A stretch of DNA of 64,000 nucleotides. It comes from Paenactinomyces guangxiensis. Its GTDB lineage: Bacteria > Bacillota > Bacilli > Thermoactinomycetales > Thermoactinomycetaceae. The notes below the pieces were generated by a model. The model was not told where the DNA came from. It searched no databases and saw only the letters and a list, made by a program, of their open reading frames with translations. Positions 63,489-64,000 of the stretch are shown here, one piece after another (positions within the stretch are counted from its first letter, which is position 1; every line of letters begins with the position of its first letter). A program made the position numbers and the translations under genes. The stretch covers positions 1 to 64,000 of the forward strand of contig NZ_JAECVR010000006.1 of NCBI RefSeq assembly GCF_016055185.1. The letters run 5' to 3'.

Positions 63489-64000
63489 CGCACCAAACCT
63501 CTTTGCGGAACAACCAGTTTATAACCAAGCCCGCGTACGGTGACCAGCCATTCGGGGTGGCTGGGGTCCCGTTCAATCTTCTCCCGCAATCTTCGCATAT
63601 GGACCATAACTGTATTCTCGTCACCCAAACTCTCTTCTCCCCACACCTGTTCATAGAGTTGCTTCTTGCTGAAGATCCGGTTGGGATGGGAACAAAGAAA
63701 GAGGAGAAGTTTAAATTCCATTGCCGGACAGGAAACTTCCTTCCCTTCGACAAACAGCTGTCCTGATTCTTCATGGATACAAAAACGGCCAAAATCATGG
63801 ATCTTAGGTCTTGCTTGAGAACTGGCCTGGACAAGCTGCAATCGGCGCAATTGAGCCTTGATCCGTGCCGCCAGTTCCAACGGATTAAACGGCTTGGTAA
63901 TATAATCATCCCCGCCCATACTAAAGCCGGTCAATTTATCCAAGTCGGTAGTTCGTGCAGTGAGAAACAGAATCGGAGCATTTGTCATCTGTCTCATCTC
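63485..64000 (-). CDS. OmpR-family response regulator, N-terminus outside the window
   Basis: The visible C-terminal 170 residues start inside the receiver domain (NAPILFLTARTTDLDKLTGF, with Lys in YITKPFNPLEL) and include a winged-helix DNA-binding domain (MEFKLLLFLCSHPNRIFSKKQLYEQVWGE, then VHMRRLREKIE and VRGLGYKLV). The frame continues past base 64000. It pairs with the kinase downstream (ATGA overlap). Confidence 0.9.
   Translation of the reverse strand, partial: EMRQMTNAPILFLTARTTDLDKLTGFSMGGDDYITKPFNPLELAARIKAQLRRLQLVQASSQARPKIHDFGRFCIHEESGQLFVEGKEVSCPAMEFKLLLFLCSHPNRIFSKKQLYEQVWGEESLGDENTVMVHMRRLREKIERDPSHPEWLVTVRGLGYKLVVPQRGLVR

Overview
The window reads as chromosome of a Gram-positive, low-to-mid GC member of the Bacillales. 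Reasons: AGGAGG-type ribosome binding sites, frequent TTG/GTG starts, Bacillus-type fadN-fadA-fadE and YesM/YesN-like gene sets, an LPDTS wall-anchor signal, and ATGA translational couplings. The species cannot be named from the sequence. I see no rRNA, tRNA, CRISPR array, insertion sequence or replication origin. Coordinates below use the start codon chosen from the ribosome binding site.

Layout. 1-4.9 kb: a broken ORF at the left edge, an MFS exporter coupled to an ArsR-like regulator, and an MFS/LysR divergent pair. 4.9-16 kb: a formate dehydrogenase/molybdenum cofactor island (YdeP-type oxidoreductase, fdhD, OFA-family transporter, DUF2294 protein, mobA, and a moaC-mogA-moeA-mobB-moaE-moaD-moaA operon). 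Two copies of one palindromic terminator lie at its two ends. 16-18.1 kb: small genes with a Nudix pseudogene and a Nudix paralogue. 18.4-25 kb: an RRNPP-type HTH-TPR regulator followed by two tandem small peptide genes (the second frameshifted), converging on a complete lasso peptide cluster A-C-B1-B2-D whose 44-residue precursor (24820-24954) is too short for ordinary gene calling.

25.4-42 kb: a YjjX-like phosphatase, then a plant-glycan utilisation region: secreted GH3 glycosidase, sugar ABC importer with a YesM/YesN two-component system, an OpuC-type quaternary amine importer, a GH31 alpha-xylosidase and its AraC-type regulator. 42-49 kb: an LPDTS surface protein, two GNAT genes (one disrupted by an 11-bp tandem repeat) and a Ugp-like importer. 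49-54.7 kb: fadN-fadA-fadE behind a perfect FadR-like operator. 55-58.4 kb: an SPL-like radical SAM protein and a macrolide-resistance-type operon: an 11-residue leader peptide, a ribosome-binding-site-sequestering hairpin, an erm gene with an internal deletion, and an RlmA(II)-type 23S rRNA methyltransferase coupled to it. 58.7-64 kb: a LanFEG/BcrAB-like ABC exporter with a two-component system whose kinase has a duplicated sensor domain.

The most interesting items are the lasso cluster with its neighbouring peptide-regulator module, the decayed erm that keeps an intact-looking inducible attenuator feeding a second rRNA methyltransferase, and the repeat-disrupted acetyltransferase.
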